Positions 27,316-36,653 are shown, counted from the first letter of the stretch. The stretch: 64,000 nt of DNA from Billgrantia sulfidoxydans (GCF_017868775.1 NZ_CP053381.1:4030001-4094000), one strand, 5' to 3'. Notes: generated by a model not told the origin, from the letters alone. A program made the numbers and translations.

Positions 27316-28218
27316 ATGGAGCTGCGTCATCTGCGCTATTTCTGCGTCGTGGCAGAGGAGCTGAACCTGACCCGGGCGGCCGCCAGGCTGCACATGGCAC
27401 AGCCGCCATTGTCACGCCAGATCAAGCAGTTGGAGGGAGAGATCGGCGCCGAGCTGTTCGAGCGGAGTGCCCGTGGGCTGCGCCTGACGCCGGCGGGCCA
27501 GCTCTTCCATGAGCATACCCTGCAGATAATGGAGAAGCTCGACACCACCATTGCCGCGACCCAGCGCCTGGCCCGCAGCAAGCGCGTGATGTTCGGCATC
27601 GGCTTCGTTCCTTCGGTGTTCTACGGGCAGTTGCCGCTGCTGGTGCGGGAATTACGACAAAAGGATAACGTCGAGCTGGTGCTGGCCGAGCTGACCACGG
27701 TGCAGCAGGTGAAGGCGCTCAAGAGCGGGCGCATCGACATGGGCTTCGGCCGCATGCGCATCGACGACCCCGACGTGGAGCAGGAGAACCTGTTCGACGA
27801 GCCGCTGATGGCGGCGCTGCCCGACGGCCATCCGCTGGCCGATACCGTGCCGACCCTGGCCCAGCTCGCCGAGTATCCGCTGGTGTTGTTCCCGGCCCAG
27901 CCGCGCCCCAGCCTGGCGGATATCACCCTGGGGCTGTTCCGCCGCCGCGGGCTCAAGGTCACCGTGGCGCAGGAGGCCAACGAGCTGCAGACTGCGCTCG
28001 GCCTGGTCGCCTCGGAGATCGGCATCACCCTGGTGCCGGAGCAGGTCAAGCGCGTCCGCCGCGACGGCATCGTCTACGTCTACCTCGCCGACCCGGGCCT
28101 GACCTCGCCGGTGATCTGCAGCCGGCGCAAGGGCGAGGCGCCCTCGCCGATCATGCAGGAGGCCAATGCCATTCTCGAGGTACTGGTGGAGAACCGCCGC
28201 AGCGGACGCTATCCCTAG
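27316..28218 (+). CDS. catR: LysR-type regulator of the cat-ben genes
   Basis: A 300-residue LysR protein of the CatR/CatM/BenM group: MELRHLRYFCVVAEELNLTR at the start, winged helix to about residue 60, and a two-lobed muconate- or benzoate-binding domain after residue 90. It is divergent from catB with matching operator sites between them. It probably activates catBCA-benABCD with cis,cis-muconate. Whether it is functionally CatR or BenM cannot be settled by sequence alone; it is the only regulator in the cluster. Confidence 0.9.
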   Translation: MELRHLRYFCVVAEELNLTRAAARLHMAQPPLSRQIKQLEGEIGAELFERSARGLRLTPAGQLFHEHTLQIMEKLDTTIAATQRLARSKRVMFGIGFVPSVFYGQLPLLVRELRQKDNVELVLAELTTVQQVKALKSGRIDMGFGRMRIDDPDVEQENLFDEPLMAALPDGHPLADTVPTLAQLAEYPLVLFPAQPRPSLADITLGLFRRRGLKVTVAQEANELQTALGLVASEIGITLVPEQVKRVRRDGIVYVYLADPGLTSPVICSRRKGEAPSPIMQEANAILEVLVENRRSGRYP

Positions 28219-28278
28219 GCGTCCCCCTGGGGCGCCGGCCGCGCTGGTGCCTGCACACGCCGCCGCCCCGCGAAAAAG

Positions 28279-28893
28279 CTACTGGGGCGTGGCCACGGCC
28301 AGGCACGACGCCCGGTTGCCGTGGCGCGACAGCACCCGGAACTCATCCAGCGCCAGGTCGGCGGCGTCGAGCTGCGCCTTGAAGACGTCCTCGTAGGTCA
28401 CGCGGCCGAAGTCGATGCTGGTAAACCGCTTGAGCAGGGGCTTGAGGCGCTCCATCGTGGGCGAAGGGCGCAGTTGGATCGTCTGGGTGAAATAGAGCTG
28501 CCCGCCCGGCGCCAGCAGCCCGGCGCTGTGGCGCAAGGCCCGCTCGGGCTCGGGCAGCAGCATGAAGCTGGCGGAGAAATAGACCGCCTGATAGGGCCCG
28601 CCGCGATGATCGTAGACCGATTCGAGCCGCACCTCGGCGCGCTCTGCCAGAGCAGAGTCGTGCAGCCGCTTGCGGGCGCGCGCGACGTAATCGGCGTCGA
28701 TGTCGATGCCAACGATGCGCAGCTCCTTGCGCTCGACCGCCTCGGCGTTGGCCAGCAGCGCGCCGGCGGTGCCGATACCGACGTCGAGCAGTGCGGCCCC
28801 CGCGGGCAGCCGCGCGAGCACTTCGGCGTACCAGCGGGCGGTGAGCCTGAGGATGAAGGTGTCGTAGAGCAGGCTTCGGAGCATGGTCCGCAT
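28279..28893 (-). CDS. Class I SAM-dependent methyltransferase, substrate unknown
   Basis: A 204-residue cytoplasmic protein with the SAM-binding motif LLDVGIGTAG at about residues 35-44, an acidic residue in GIDIDADYV (the ribose-binding position) and FMLLPEPERAL later. It lies 55 bases downstream of the VOC gene on the same strand and may be the last gene of the Liv-CoA operon. It converges on catR. Nothing in the sequence fixes its substrate. Confidence 0.75.
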   Translation of the reverse strand: MRTMLRSLLYDTFILRLTARWYAEVLARLPAGAALLDVGIGTAGALLANAEAVERKELRIVGIDIDADYVARARKRLHDSALAERAEVRLESVYDHRGGPYQAVYFSASFMLLPEPERALRHSAGLLAPGGQLYFTQTIQLRPSPTMERLKPLLKRFTSIDFGRVTYEDVFKAQLDAADLALDEFRVLSRHGNRASCLAVATPQ

Positions 28894-28948
28894 CTCAGCA
28901 GAAGCGAGACCGGAAGATCAAGTCTTCAGCGCAGGCCCTTCGCTGGGC

Positions 28949-29356
28949 TCAGTGCCCTTCAGCAAGCTCTGCCAGCTCTATCAGCACATTGCCGGTCGAG
29001 GCCGGGTCGAGGAAGACGACGCGGCTTCCGCCATGACCGGGCTTAGGCGCCTCGTTCAGCAGTTGGATTCCCTTGCTCTTGAGCTCCACCACGGCGCCCT
29101 CGATATCCTCCACCTCGAAGCAGAGATGCCAGAGGCTTTCCCCGGCTTCGTCCATCCAGGCGTGCACCGGGGAGTCCGGCCCGACGGCCTGCAGCAGCTC
29201 GATATAGGTCTCGCCGACGGGCAGCATGGCCAGCCGGGTGCCCTGGATCTCCTCCTCGTACTCCTGAGCGATCCCCAGTACGTCGACCCAGGTCTCCCGG
29301 GCCCTGTCCATGTCCTTGACCGTGATGGCGACATGCTCCAGTCGTTTGATCTTCAA
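28949..29356 (-). CDS. VOC-family protein, methylmalonyl-CoA epimerase-like
   Basis: A 135-residue protein with two beta-alpha-beta-beta-beta modules. Likely metal ligands are His8 (LEHVAI), Glu53 (YIELL), His77 (LWHLCFEV) and Glu127 (LIELAE). It resembles methylmalonyl-CoA epimerase, but no methylmalonyl-CoA mutase is in the window. Given its place in an operon with an acyl-CoA synthetase and MaoC hydratases, it may epimerise a different 2-substituted acyl-CoA. Confidence 0.75.
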   Translation of the reverse strand: MKIKRLEHVAITVKDMDRARETWVDVLGIAQEYEEEIQGTRLAMLPVGETYIELLQAVGPDSPVHAWMDEAGESLWHLCFEVEDIEGAVVELKSKGIQLLNEAPKPGHGGSRVVFLDPASTGNVLIELAELAEGH

Positions 29357-29396
29357 GGCTCACCTCCATTGTCCTGGGCGCGGGAAGACGCCGGGC

Positions 29397-30431
29397 TCAG
29401 TGCGGAAACTCGAGACCCACCTTGCCCATCCGGTCATCCGCCCCCAGGCGATCAAGCGCTTGGTGAATCGCCTCCAGCGGATAGATGCTGTCGATCACCG
29501 GGGTGATGCCATGGCGTTCGACGTAGGCCAGCAGCTCGCCGAACTCGGCCAGGGTGCCGCTAGTGGAGCCGATGATCTGCAGCTGACGGATGAAGATGCG
29601 CTTGATGTCCGCCGGGGGCTGGTCCCCCGAGGTCGCCCCGCAGGTCACCAGCCGTCCGCCGCGCACCAGCGACTTCAGGGCCGACGACCAGACGGCCTCG
29701 CCGACGTTTTCCACCACCACGTCCACGCCGCGGCCGCCGGTGAGCGCCATGACGCTCCTGGCCACGTCCTGGGTGCGGCCGTTGATCGCCTCATGGGCGC
29801 CCAGGGCCAGGGCCTTCTCGAGCTTGCCATCCTCGCGGGAGGTCACGATCACCCTGGCACCGACGCTCCTCGCCAGCTGCATGGCGGCCAGCGATACCCC
29901 ACCGCCGACGCCGAATACCAGCACCGTCTCCCAGGGCTTCAACCGGGCCCGGGTGAAGAGCATCCGCCAGGCGGTCAGGTAGTTCACCCCCATGGCCGCC
30001 GCCTGGACATCGTCGAGATGGCTCGGCAGGGGGAAGACGTTCTGCGCAGGCACGCTGATCCATTCGGCGAAGGTGCCGTCGATATGCTCGCCCAGCAGCT
30101 TCATGCGCGTGCAGAGCACATCGTCGCCCCGCCGACAGAACTCGCAGTGACCACAGGCGACCCCGGGATGGATGACCACGCGCTGCCCGACGGCGAGTCG
30201 CGTCTCCTCGGCATCGATCTCCTCCACCACGCCGGCACCATCGAGCCCCATGACCAGCGGCAGCTCATGGGTGATACCCGCCCCGCTGTTGCGCATGTAG
30301 AGGTCCACCTGGTTGAGGGTGCCGGCACGCAGGCGTAACAGCGCCTCGCCCGGCCGGCGGCGCGGGCGCTCGACCTCCCTGACCTCGACCACCTCGTTGC
30401 CACCGTGCCCGACGATCACGACTTGCTTCAT
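29397..30431 (-). CDS. MDR-family dehydrogenase or reductase lacking catalytic zinc ligands
   Basis: A 344-residue medium-chain dehydrogenase/reductase with NAD(P) fold (VFGVGGGVSLAAMQLA). The structural zinc loop is intact (CGHCEFCRRGDDVLC, about residues 93-107). The usual catalytic ligands are replaced: the Cys of GxCHTD becomes Asn (GTLNQVDLY) and His-Glu of GHExxG becomes Leu-Asp (GLDGAG). It is therefore more likely a quinone-oxidoreductase-like or enoyl-type reductase than an alcohol dehydrogenase. The start at 30431 follows GGAGGGA. It is 101 bases downstream of the MaoC gene. Confidence 0.78.
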   Translation of the reverse strand: MKQVVIVGHGGNEVVEVREVERPRRRPGEALLRLRAGTLNQVDLYMRNSGAGITHELPLVMGLDGAGVVEEIDAEETRLAVGQRVVIHPGVACGHCEFCRRGDDVLCTRMKLLGEHIDGTFAEWISVPAQNVFPLPSHLDDVQAAAMGVNYLTAWRMLFTRARLKPWETVLVFGVGGGVSLAAMQLARSVGARVIVTSREDGKLEKALALGAHEAINGRTQDVARSVMALTGGRGVDVVVENVGEAVWSSALKSLVRGGRLVTCGATSGDQPPADIKRIFIRQLQIIGSTSGTLAEFGELLAYVERHGITPVIDSIYPLEAIHQALDRLGADDRMGKVGLEFPH

Positions 30432-30532
30432 GTGTCCCTCCTTTTCCGCTGTGTCCCAGGCCCGAGGCGCTGCCAAATGACGTGGCGCCGTGGCGCGCAG
30501 CGCTCACCGGCGGGCATGGGGTGGATGACGAT

Positions 30533-30943
30533 TCAGCGCGGGTCCACCCGAGACCTCTCGAAGTCGGCCCGGCCCGTGACCCTGATGATGCCCTCGGCGT
30601 CCCGGGCGACGAGCTCGACGCCGACCCGCACAAGGCCATCCTCCTGCTGCGGCTCGCCACCACAGGCCGTGACCTGCAGGCGAGTGCCGACGGCCATCGG
30701 CGCCACGAAGCGGCAGGCATAATCAACCAGCCGCCAGCCGGCCATGGCATGCGTCAGCCAGCCGCCGATATCGGTCATGGCCAGCATGCCATGGCAGATG
30801 AGGCCCGGGTGTCCGGCCCGGATGGCCTGCTCCCGGTCAAGATGAATGGGGTTCAGGTCACCGGAGAGTGCCGCATAGGTCCGAAGGGCGGCCTGGTCCA
30901 TCTCTCTCAGCCGGGCCGGCCGCAGCTCGGGAACGCCTAGCAT
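30533..30943 (-). CDS. MaoC-like hydratase, catalytic half
   Basis: A 136-residue hot-dog protein with the hydratase motif YAALSGDLNPIHLDREQA (Asp29 and His34 as likely catalytic pair) followed by GLICHGM. It lies directly after, and overlaps by seven bases, a gene for the other half of a double hot-dog hydratase. The pair probably forms a heteromeric (R)-specific enoyl-CoA hydratase acting on the product of the neighbouring synthetase. Confidence 0.82.
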   Translation of the reverse strand: MLGVPELRPARLREMDQAALRTYAALSGDLNPIHLDREQAIRAGHPGLICHGMLAMTDIGGWLTHAMAGWRLVDYACRFVAPMAVGTRLQVTACGGEPQQEDGLVRVGVELVARDAEGIIRVTGRADFERSRVDPR

Positions 30944-31395
30944 GCTGTCTCCCCCTCGCGTGCCTTGATCGCGTAGACGCTCCGGCTGCTGACCGCTAGC
31001 CGCCCCGATACCAGGAAGCGACTCGCCTTGGTGAAGAAGCAGACCTGGCGTCGAGGCTTCCAGCTCACGCCCTCGAGGTGGGATGTGACGCTGACGAGAT
31101 CGCCGCAGCGCAGCGGGCCATGGCAGGTAAAGGCCTGCTCCGCGTGGAGCAGGCGATTGGCATCGACCACCAGCAGCTGCGCCAGTTGGGCGACGATGCC
31201 GGCATCCATCTCCAGCGCAAAGGGCAGGGTCGGCAAGGCCGGCCCGATATCCTCGCAGGCGCCTCGCTCTTCCCCCTCGCCCCGCGTCTCCAGGAAGTCG
31301 AGATAGCGGGCCACCCGCTCGCGCTCGATACGCGCCTGGAAGCGTGGGAATTCGTACCCCTCCAGCGCCAGCCAACGTCGATGAAATCGCAGCAT
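30937..31395 (-). CDS. MaoC-like hydratase, N-terminal non-catalytic half
   Basis: A 152-residue protein resembling the MaoC N-terminal dehydratase domain: a substrate-binding hot-dog fold without the Asp-His motif. The FTCHGPLRCGDLVSVTSHL stretch is typical of this half. Its coupling to the catalytic half by a seven-base overlap supports a two-subunit enzyme, as in actinobacterial steroid side-chain hydratases. It follows the acyl-CoA synthetase gene by 16 bases. Confidence 0.78.
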   Translation of the reverse strand: MLRFHRRWLALEGYEFPRFQARIERERVARYLDFLETRGEGEERGACEDIGPALPTLPFALEMDAGIVAQLAQLLVVDANRLLHAEQAFTCHGPLRCGDLVSVTSHLEGVSWKPRRQVCFFTKASRFLVSGRLAVSSRSVYAIKAREGETAC

Positions 31396-31411
31396 GATTC
31401 ACCCGGCCCGA

Positions 31412-33382
31412 TTACGGCGTTTTGGTCGAAGCGTCGCCGCGCGAGCCCAGGCGGGCGATGCTCTCCACCGCCGAATAGCTCTCTAGCGCCGAGAGGTCGC
31501 CCACGTCGTTGCCGAGGTAGGCGTTCTTCACCACCCGCCGCAGCAGCTTGCCGTTCTTGGTCTTGGGCAGTTCGTCGACGACGAATACCTCGCGCGGGGC
31601 GAAGGCCTTGCCCAGCCTCTCGGCGACTAGGGCCTTGAGGGTCGAGGCGACGCCTTCGCGCTCGGCCTCCGGCTTGAGCACCACGAAGCACAGCGGCACT
31701 TCCCCTTTCAGGGGGTCGGCGACGCCGACGACGGCAACCTCCGCCACCGCGGGGGACGACACCACGATGCTCTCGATCTCCGCCGGCCCCACGCGCTTGC
31801 CGGCCACGTTCATGGTGTCGTCCGAGCGTCCGCGGATCTCCAGTTGGCCGTCGGGATAGGCGATCGCCATGTCGCCGTGCACCCAGCGTCCCGGCCAGCG
31901 GGAGAAATATTCACCCTCGTACTTGGCGTCGTCGTGCCAGAAGCTCCTGGTCATGCCGACCCAGGGCCTGTCGATCACCAGTTCGCCGAGCTCGTCGACG
32001 ACTCGCTCGCCGTCAGGATTGACGACGCCGGCGGCCATGCCGGGAACGGGGCTGTTGAAACAGGAGGGACCGATCGGCCTGAGCAGCACGTTAACCAGAA
32101 TCCCGCCGCCGATCTCGGTGCCGCCGGCGTAGTTGATGATCGGGATGCGGCGCTCTCCCACCGTCTCGAACAGCCAGTGCCAGCTCTCGTCATCCCAGGG
32201 CTCGCCGGTGGAAAGGAACAGCCGGACCCGTTCGCCCAGCTGCTTGGGGGCGATGTCGCTCTTCATCAGGCTGCGGGTGAAGGTCGGCGAGATGCCCACG
32301 TGGGTGGCACCGAACGCCTCGACCAGCGTCCACAGGCGATCCTCCTGCGGATGGTTCGGCGCACCGTCGTAGATCGCTAGGGTCGCGCCGTTCATGAATG
32401 CCCCGAACACCGCCACCGGCGCGGTCAGCCAGCCCATGTCGGTAATCCAGAAGAGCGCATCGCCCTCGCCGAGATCCATGCACAGGCCCAGGTCAAGGGC
32501 GGCCTTGAGCGGCAGGCCCGCATGGGTATGCACCGCGCCTTTGGGCTTGCCCGAAGTCCCCGAGGTATAGATCAGCAGCAGCGGGTCGTCGCTGGCCATT
32601 TCGCAGGGCAGCTCTCGTTCCTCACGCGCCGGCACGGCGGCCATCAGCGCTTCCCAGTCGTGCTCGTGGGCGGCCAGCCGGGAGGGATCGGAGCCGGCGT
32701 TGTTGACCACGACGACGGTCTCGACGGCACTGCCAGCGGCAATCGCCTCGTCGGCCTTGGCCTTCATCTCGATGAAGCGCCCACGGCGGTAGTAGCCGTC
32801 GGCCGTGATCAGAAAGCGCGAGCCGGAGTCCGCGAGGCGCACCGCCAGCGCCTCGGCGTTATAGCCGGAGAAGCTCGGCGCATAGATCGCACCAAGGCGA
32901 ATCACCGCCAGCATGGCGATGATCGCCTGGGGAATCATCGGCAGGTAGAGCGATACCACATCGCCTCGCTTGACGCCCAGCCCGCGCAGCGCCTCGGCGC
33001 AACGCGCCACCTCCCCGGCCAGCTCGCCGTAGCTATAGCGGACCTGGCGGCCATCCTCGGCCTGGGACACCAGCGCCTGCCTGGCGCCGGTCTCGGGCTC
33101 GCGCGCCCAGCGCTCCAGCAGGGAGTCGATGATGTTGAGTCGCCCCTCGGTGAACCAACGCGGGTGCATGATCTCCTGCGGGTCCTCGATGACAGCGGCA
33201 TAGGAGGAGCGCCACTCGACGCCTAGCTTCTTCTCCACGGCCCCCCAGAACCAGGCGGTGTCTTCCACGCTCCGCTCCAGGAGCCGGTCATAGTCGTTGA
33301 GCTCCAGTTCCCCGATCCACTGCTGCAGCCGGGTGCGTTGGCGGGTCTCTCGGTCGGGTGTCCAGACGGCTTGCTTGGTCAT
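31412..33382 (-). CDS. Acyl-CoA synthetase of the acetyl/acetoacetyl-CoA synthetase type
   Basis: A 656-residue adenylate-forming enzyme with an N-terminal ACS cap (WFWGAVEKKLGVEW), AMP motif YTSGTSGKPKGAVHTH, YAGGTEIGGG, GRSDDTMNVAGKRVGPAEIE and the C-terminal catalytic Lys in TKNGKLLRR. The layout resembles acetoacetyl-CoA and acetyl-CoA synthetases, which suits a short or compact acid. It sits between the Liv importer genes and the MaoC pair, so it should activate the imported acid. I start at the ATG at 33382 (GGAGA upstream) rather than the GTG at 33406. Confidence 0.88.
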   Translation of the reverse strand: MTKQAVWTPDRETRQRTRLQQWIGELELNDYDRLLERSVEDTAWFWGAVEKKLGVEWRSSYAAVIEDPQEIMHPRWFTEGRLNIIDSLLERWAREPETGARQALVSQAEDGRQVRYSYGELAGEVARCAEALRGLGVKRGDVVSLYLPMIPQAIIAMLAVIRLGAIYAPSFSGYNAEALAVRLADSGSRFLITADGYYRRGRFIEMKAKADEAIAAGSAVETVVVVNNAGSDPSRLAAHEHDWEALMAAVPAREERELPCEMASDDPLLLIYTSGTSGKPKGAVHTHAGLPLKAALDLGLCMDLGEGDALFWITDMGWLTAPVAVFGAFMNGATLAIYDGAPNHPQEDRLWTLVEAFGATHVGISPTFTRSLMKSDIAPKQLGERVRLFLSTGEPWDDESWHWLFETVGERRIPIINYAGGTEIGGGILVNVLLRPIGPSCFNSPVPGMAAGVVNPDGERVVDELGELVIDRPWVGMTRSFWHDDAKYEGEYFSRWPGRWVHGDMAIAYPDGQLEIRGRSDDTMNVAGKRVGPAEIESIVVSSPAVAEVAVVGVADPLKGEVPLCFVVLKPEAEREGVASTLKALVAERLGKAFAPREVFVVDELPKTKNGKLLRRVVKNAYLGNDVGDLSALESYSAVESIARLGSRGDASTKTP

Positions 33383-33420
33383 GCGCTTGTTCTCCGATAC
33401 ATCCACATTGCTGGCGTGGC

Positions 33421-34404
33421 TTACTTGAAGTTCTTCTTCACCAGCCTCTGTATTTCGCCGACGATGCCGCTGCGGAAGCTCAGCACGCAGAGCACGAAGA
33501 TGGCACCAAGGACCACGCTCACCCAGTTGCCCAGCGGCGACTGCGCCAGCTGGGTCTGCAGACTGACCACCACCCCGGCCCCCACCAGCGGACCGAACAG
33601 GGTGCCCACCCCGCCCAGCAGCGTCATCAGGATCACCTCACCGGACATGTGCCAGTGGGCATCGGTGAGCGACGCGAGCTGGAAGACCAGGGTCTTGGTC
33701 GCACCGGCCAGGCCGGCCAGGCCGGCGGAGAGCACGAAGGCCAGCAGCTTGTAGGCGTCGACGTTGTAGCCCAGCGAGACGGCGCGCGGCTCGTTTTCGC
33801 GGATCGCCTTGAGCACCTGGCCGTAGGGCGAGTGCACAGCGCGCTGGATGATCGCGAAGCCGATCAGGAAGATGGCGAACACGAAGTAGTACATCGCCAG
33901 GTTGCTGCCCAGGCTGACCAGCCCGAACAGCTCGCCGCGCGGCACGCCGTGCAGCCCGTCTTCGCCGCCGGTGAAGGGCGACTGCAGAAAGAGGAAATAG
34001 ACCAGTTGCGACAGCGCCAGGGTGATCATGGCGAAGTAGATACCCTGGCGGCGGATCGCCAGGGCACCGAACAGGGCACCCAGCAGCACGGCGGAGAAGG
34101 TACCGGCCAGGATGCCCAGCTCCGGCGACAGCCCCGGATAGCTGGCCAGCAGGTAGCCGGTGACGTAGCCGCCGGAGGCCAGGAAGGCGGCGTGGCCGAA
34201 GGAGAGTAACCCCGCATAGCCAAGCAGCAGGTTGAAGGCACAGGCGAACAGCGCGAAGCACAGCACCTTCATCAGGAACACGGGATAAATGACGAGGGGC
34301 GCGACAAGGGCGATGGCGATCAGCGCCAGATAGAGGGCGTGGCGTCGCCGTGTGGCACGCCGCTGCAGCTTCATCGCCGGGGACAGGGCGGTGGTGGTGG
34401 ACAT
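33421..34404 (-). CDS. livM: Liv-type ABC transporter permease, LivM
   Basis: A 327-residue inner-membrane permease with about nine to ten hydrophobic segments and LivM features (LLLGYAGLLSFGHAAFLASGG, IRENEPRAVSLGYN). Together with LivH it forms the channel of a branched-chain amino-acid-type (HAAT) importer. The ATG at 34404 has GGAGG seven bases upstream. It is three bases from livH and precedes the acyl-CoA synthetase, pointing to import of an organic acid rather than leucine. Confidence 0.92.
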   Translation of the reverse strand: MSTTTALSPAMKLQRRATRRRHALYLALIAIALVAPLVIYPVFLMKVLCFALFACAFNLLLGYAGLLSFGHAAFLASGGYVTGYLLASYPGLSPELGILAGTFSAVLLGALFGALAIRRQGIYFAMITLALSQLVYFLFLQSPFTGGEDGLHGVPRGELFGLVSLGSNLAMYYFVFAIFLIGFAIIQRAVHSPYGQVLKAIRENEPRAVSLGYNVDAYKLLAFVLSAGLAGLAGATKTLVFQLASLTDAHWHMSGEVILMTLLGGVGTLFGPLVGAGVVVSLQTQLAQSPLGNWVSVVLGAIFVLCVLSFRSGIVGEIQRLVKKNFK

Positions 34405-34406
34405 GC

Positions 34407-35294
34407 TCAAGCCTCCTTGCCGAACAGGCCGGCGGGACGCAGCATCAGCACCAGGATCATCACCAGGAAGATCACGGTGTTGGCCGCCTCGGGATAATAG
34501 ACCTTGGTCAGGCCTTCGATCAGCCCCATGGAGAGCCCGGTGGCCACAGCGCCGAGGATCGAGCCCATGCCGCCGATCACTACCACGGCGAAGACCACGA
34601 TCAGCAGGTTGGCCCCCATGGTCGGGGACACCGGGTAGAGCGGCGCGGCCAGCACCCCGGCGAAGGCGGCCAGCGCCACGCCGAAGCCATAGGTCAGGGT
34701 GATCAGCTGGGGCACATTGACCCCGAAGGCCTGCATCAGCGCCGGGTTCTCGGTGCCGGCACGCAGGTAGGCCCCGAGACGCGTGCGCTCGATGATGTAC
34801 CAGGTGGCCAGGCAGACCACCAGCGCCGCCACCAGCACCCAGCCGCGGTAGGTGGGCAGGAACATGAAGCCCAGGTTCATCCCGCCCTGCAGGGCCGCAG
34901 GCGTCGGGTAGCTCGAGCCCGAGACGCCGAAGAAGTTGATCAGGGTGCCCTCGAAGATCAGCGCCAGGCCGAAGGTGAGCAGCAGCCCGTAGAGGTGGTC
35001 GAGATGGGCAATGCGGCGCAGCAGGACGCGCTCGATCAGCATGCCCACCCCGGCGACCAGCAGGGGGGCGATCAGCAGCGCCGCCCAGTAGTTGAGCCCC
35101 AGGTGCTGCAGCCCCAGCAGGGCGCTAAAGGCGCCCAGCATGTACATGGCACCGTGGGCGAAGTTGACGATCTTCAGCAGGCCGAAGATCACCGCCAGCC
35201 CCAGGCTGAGCAGGGCGTAGAAGGCACCGTTGATAAGGCCCAGCATCAACTGGCCCATGAACACAGCCAACGGCACCCCGAATATCATCGTCAT
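34407..35294 (-). CDS. livH: Liv-type ABC transporter permease, LivH
   Basis: A 295-residue permease with about eight membrane segments and LivH features (LINGAFYALLSLGLAVIFGLL, KIVNFAHGAMYMLGAF, GAYLRAGTENPALMQAFGVN). It follows the binding-protein gene after a hairpin. The ATG at 35294 is used, with GGGAGG upstream; another ATG at 35299 is out of frame. Confidence 0.92.
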   Translation of the reverse strand: MTMIFGVPLAVFMGQLMLGLINGAFYALLSLGLAVIFGLLKIVNFAHGAMYMLGAFSALLGLQHLGLNYWAALLIAPLLVAGVGMLIERVLLRRIAHLDHLYGLLLTFGLALIFEGTLINFFGVSGSSYPTPAALQGGMNLGFMFLPTYRGWVLVAALVVCLATWYIIERTRLGAYLRAGTENPALMQAFGVNVPQLITLTYGFGVALAAFAGVLAAPLYPVSPTMGANLLIVVFAVVVIGGMGSILGAVATGLSMGLIEGLTKVYYPEAANTVIFLVMILVLMLRPAGLFGKEA

Positions 35295-35315
35295 GACATG
35301 GACCTCCCATCAGAG

Positions 35316-35339
35316 TGGCGGCTGCCATGACAGCCGCCA
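35316..35339 (-). other. Hairpin between the binding-protein gene and livH
   Basis: Perfect nine-base arms TGGCGGCTG / CAGCCGCCA with a six-base loop. The position after a binding-protein gene and before a permease gene is where mRNA-stabilising hairpins raise binding-protein levels over membrane subunits. Confidence 0.65.
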
Positions 35340-35352
35340 GTTCCGCATCGGC

Positions 35353-36591
35353 TCAGTTGCTAACCAGGTCGCACCGGCTCTCCTCGAGCGGACGGAAGGC
35401 CTCCTCGGCGGGGATGGTGGCGAGGATCTCGAACAGATCCCACTCACCGGTCGAGTCGGTAGGCGCCTTGACCTGTGCCAGGTACATGTCGTGGACCATG
35501 CGGCCGTCCTCACGCAGGCGACCATTGCGAGAGAAGAAGTCCTCGATGGGGTTCTCCAGCAGATAGGCACGTACCTCGGCCGGGTCATCGCTGCCGGTGG
35601 CCTCGATCGCCTTGAGGTAGTGGGTCACGGCGGAGTAGTCGCCCGCCTGCACCATGGTGGGCATGCGGCCTACCCGCTGCTGGAAGCGCTCGGCCCACTC
35701 ACGGGACTGCTCATCCATGTTCCAGTACCAGCCGGTCACGAACTGGGTGCCCTGGGCGACGTCCAGGCCGATGGACTTCATGTCGGTGATGAAGACCATC
35801 AGGCTCGCCAGGGTCTGTCCGCCCTGGGGAACGCCGAACTGGTAGGCGGTGTTGATGGCATTGACCAGGTCCTTCCCGGCGCTGGCCAGGCCGATGATCT
35901 GGGCGCCGGAGCCCTGGGCCTGCAGCATATAGGAGGAGAAGTCATCGGTCGGGAAGGGGTGGCGAATCTTGCCGGCGATGGTTCCGCCGCTCTCGACCAC
36001 GGCATTCTCGACCGCCGCCTCCATGGCGTGACCGAAGGCGTAGTCCGAGCTCATCAGGAACCAGGACTCGCCGCCCTGCTCCACCATCGCGCGCGCTGCC
36101 GCATCCGAAACGGCGAAGGTGTCATACACCCAGTGGACGTGATTCGGCGTGCAGTGCTCGCCGGTAATGCTGTCCGCCGCCGCGGTAGTGACCATGGCAA
36201 ACTTGTTGCTCTGCTCGACTAGCTTGGAAACCGCGATGGCCACCGAGGAGGCGTTGAGCCCGGTGATCATGTCGACCGAGTCCTGATCCATCCACTCCCG
36301 GGCCAGGTTCGAGGCCACGGCCGGATCGTTGCGATGGTCGGCGCTGATCAGCTCGATCGGCACGCCGTTCACCTCGCCACCGAAGTCCTCGATCGCCATC
36401 TCGATGGCCGTGAGGCCGCCGGGGCCGGCGAGGTCGCTGTAGGTACCGTTCATGTCGTCCATGTAGCCGATGACGATCTTGTCGTCGCTGACGGCCGCCT
36501 GGGCCGCCTGGGCCGCCTGGGCCGCCAGCGGCGCCAGGCTGGCGGCGGCGAGGGCGATGCTCGAGGCAAGGATCTTGCGATTGACGTTCAT
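35353..36591 (-). CDS. Liv-type ABC transporter substrate-binding protein
   Basis: A 412-residue periplasmic protein (Peripla_BP_6 type) with a signal peptide (about residues 1-24, with repeated Ala-Gln-Ala at the cut region). The mature start KIVIGYMDDMNGTYSDLAGP and the DHRNDPAVASNLAREWMDQD stretch are typical. It determines which compound is imported. Members of this branch next to CoA-ligase genes usually bind aromatic or alicyclic acids rather than branched amino acids, which fits the context but is an inference. Confidence 0.9.
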   Translation of the reverse strand: MNVNRKILASSIALAAASLAPLAAQAAQAAQAAVSDDKIVIGYMDDMNGTYSDLAGPGGLTAIEMAIEDFGGEVNGVPIELISADHRNDPAVASNLAREWMDQDSVDMITGLNASSVAIAVSKLVEQSNKFAMVTTAAADSITGEHCTPNHVHWVYDTFAVSDAAARAMVEQGGESWFLMSSDYAFGHAMEAAVENAVVESGGTIAGKIRHPFPTDDFSSYMLQAQGSGAQIIGLASAGKDLVNAINTAYQFGVPQGGQTLASLMVFITDMKSIGLDVAQGTQFVTGWYWNMDEQSREWAERFQQRVGRMPTMVQAGDYSAVTHYLKAIEATGSDDPAEVRAYLLENPIEDFFSRNGRLREDGRMVHDMYLAQVKAPTDSTGEWDLFEILATIPAEEAFRPLEESRCDLVSN

Positions 36592-36653
36592 GGTCTGCTC
36601 CGTGGCCCCCGCGGGGGCGGCTTGTTGTTGTGATACCGAATCAATGACGTGGG

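Noticed and set aside
28217..28236. GGCG-CCCC / GGGG-CGCC stem between catR and the methyltransferase
   Set aside because: The stem needs a bulge and has no T-run; in DNA this GC-rich such short repeats are expected by chance.
28949..29356. True methylmalonyl-CoA epimerase
   Set aside because: The name is only used as a likeness; without a mutase or propionyl-CoA carboxylase nearby the exact function is not supported.
36605..36618. GCCCCCGCGGGGGC palindrome before the liv binding-protein gene
   Set aside because: Simple GC-only symmetry in a GC-rich genome; not convincing as an operator.
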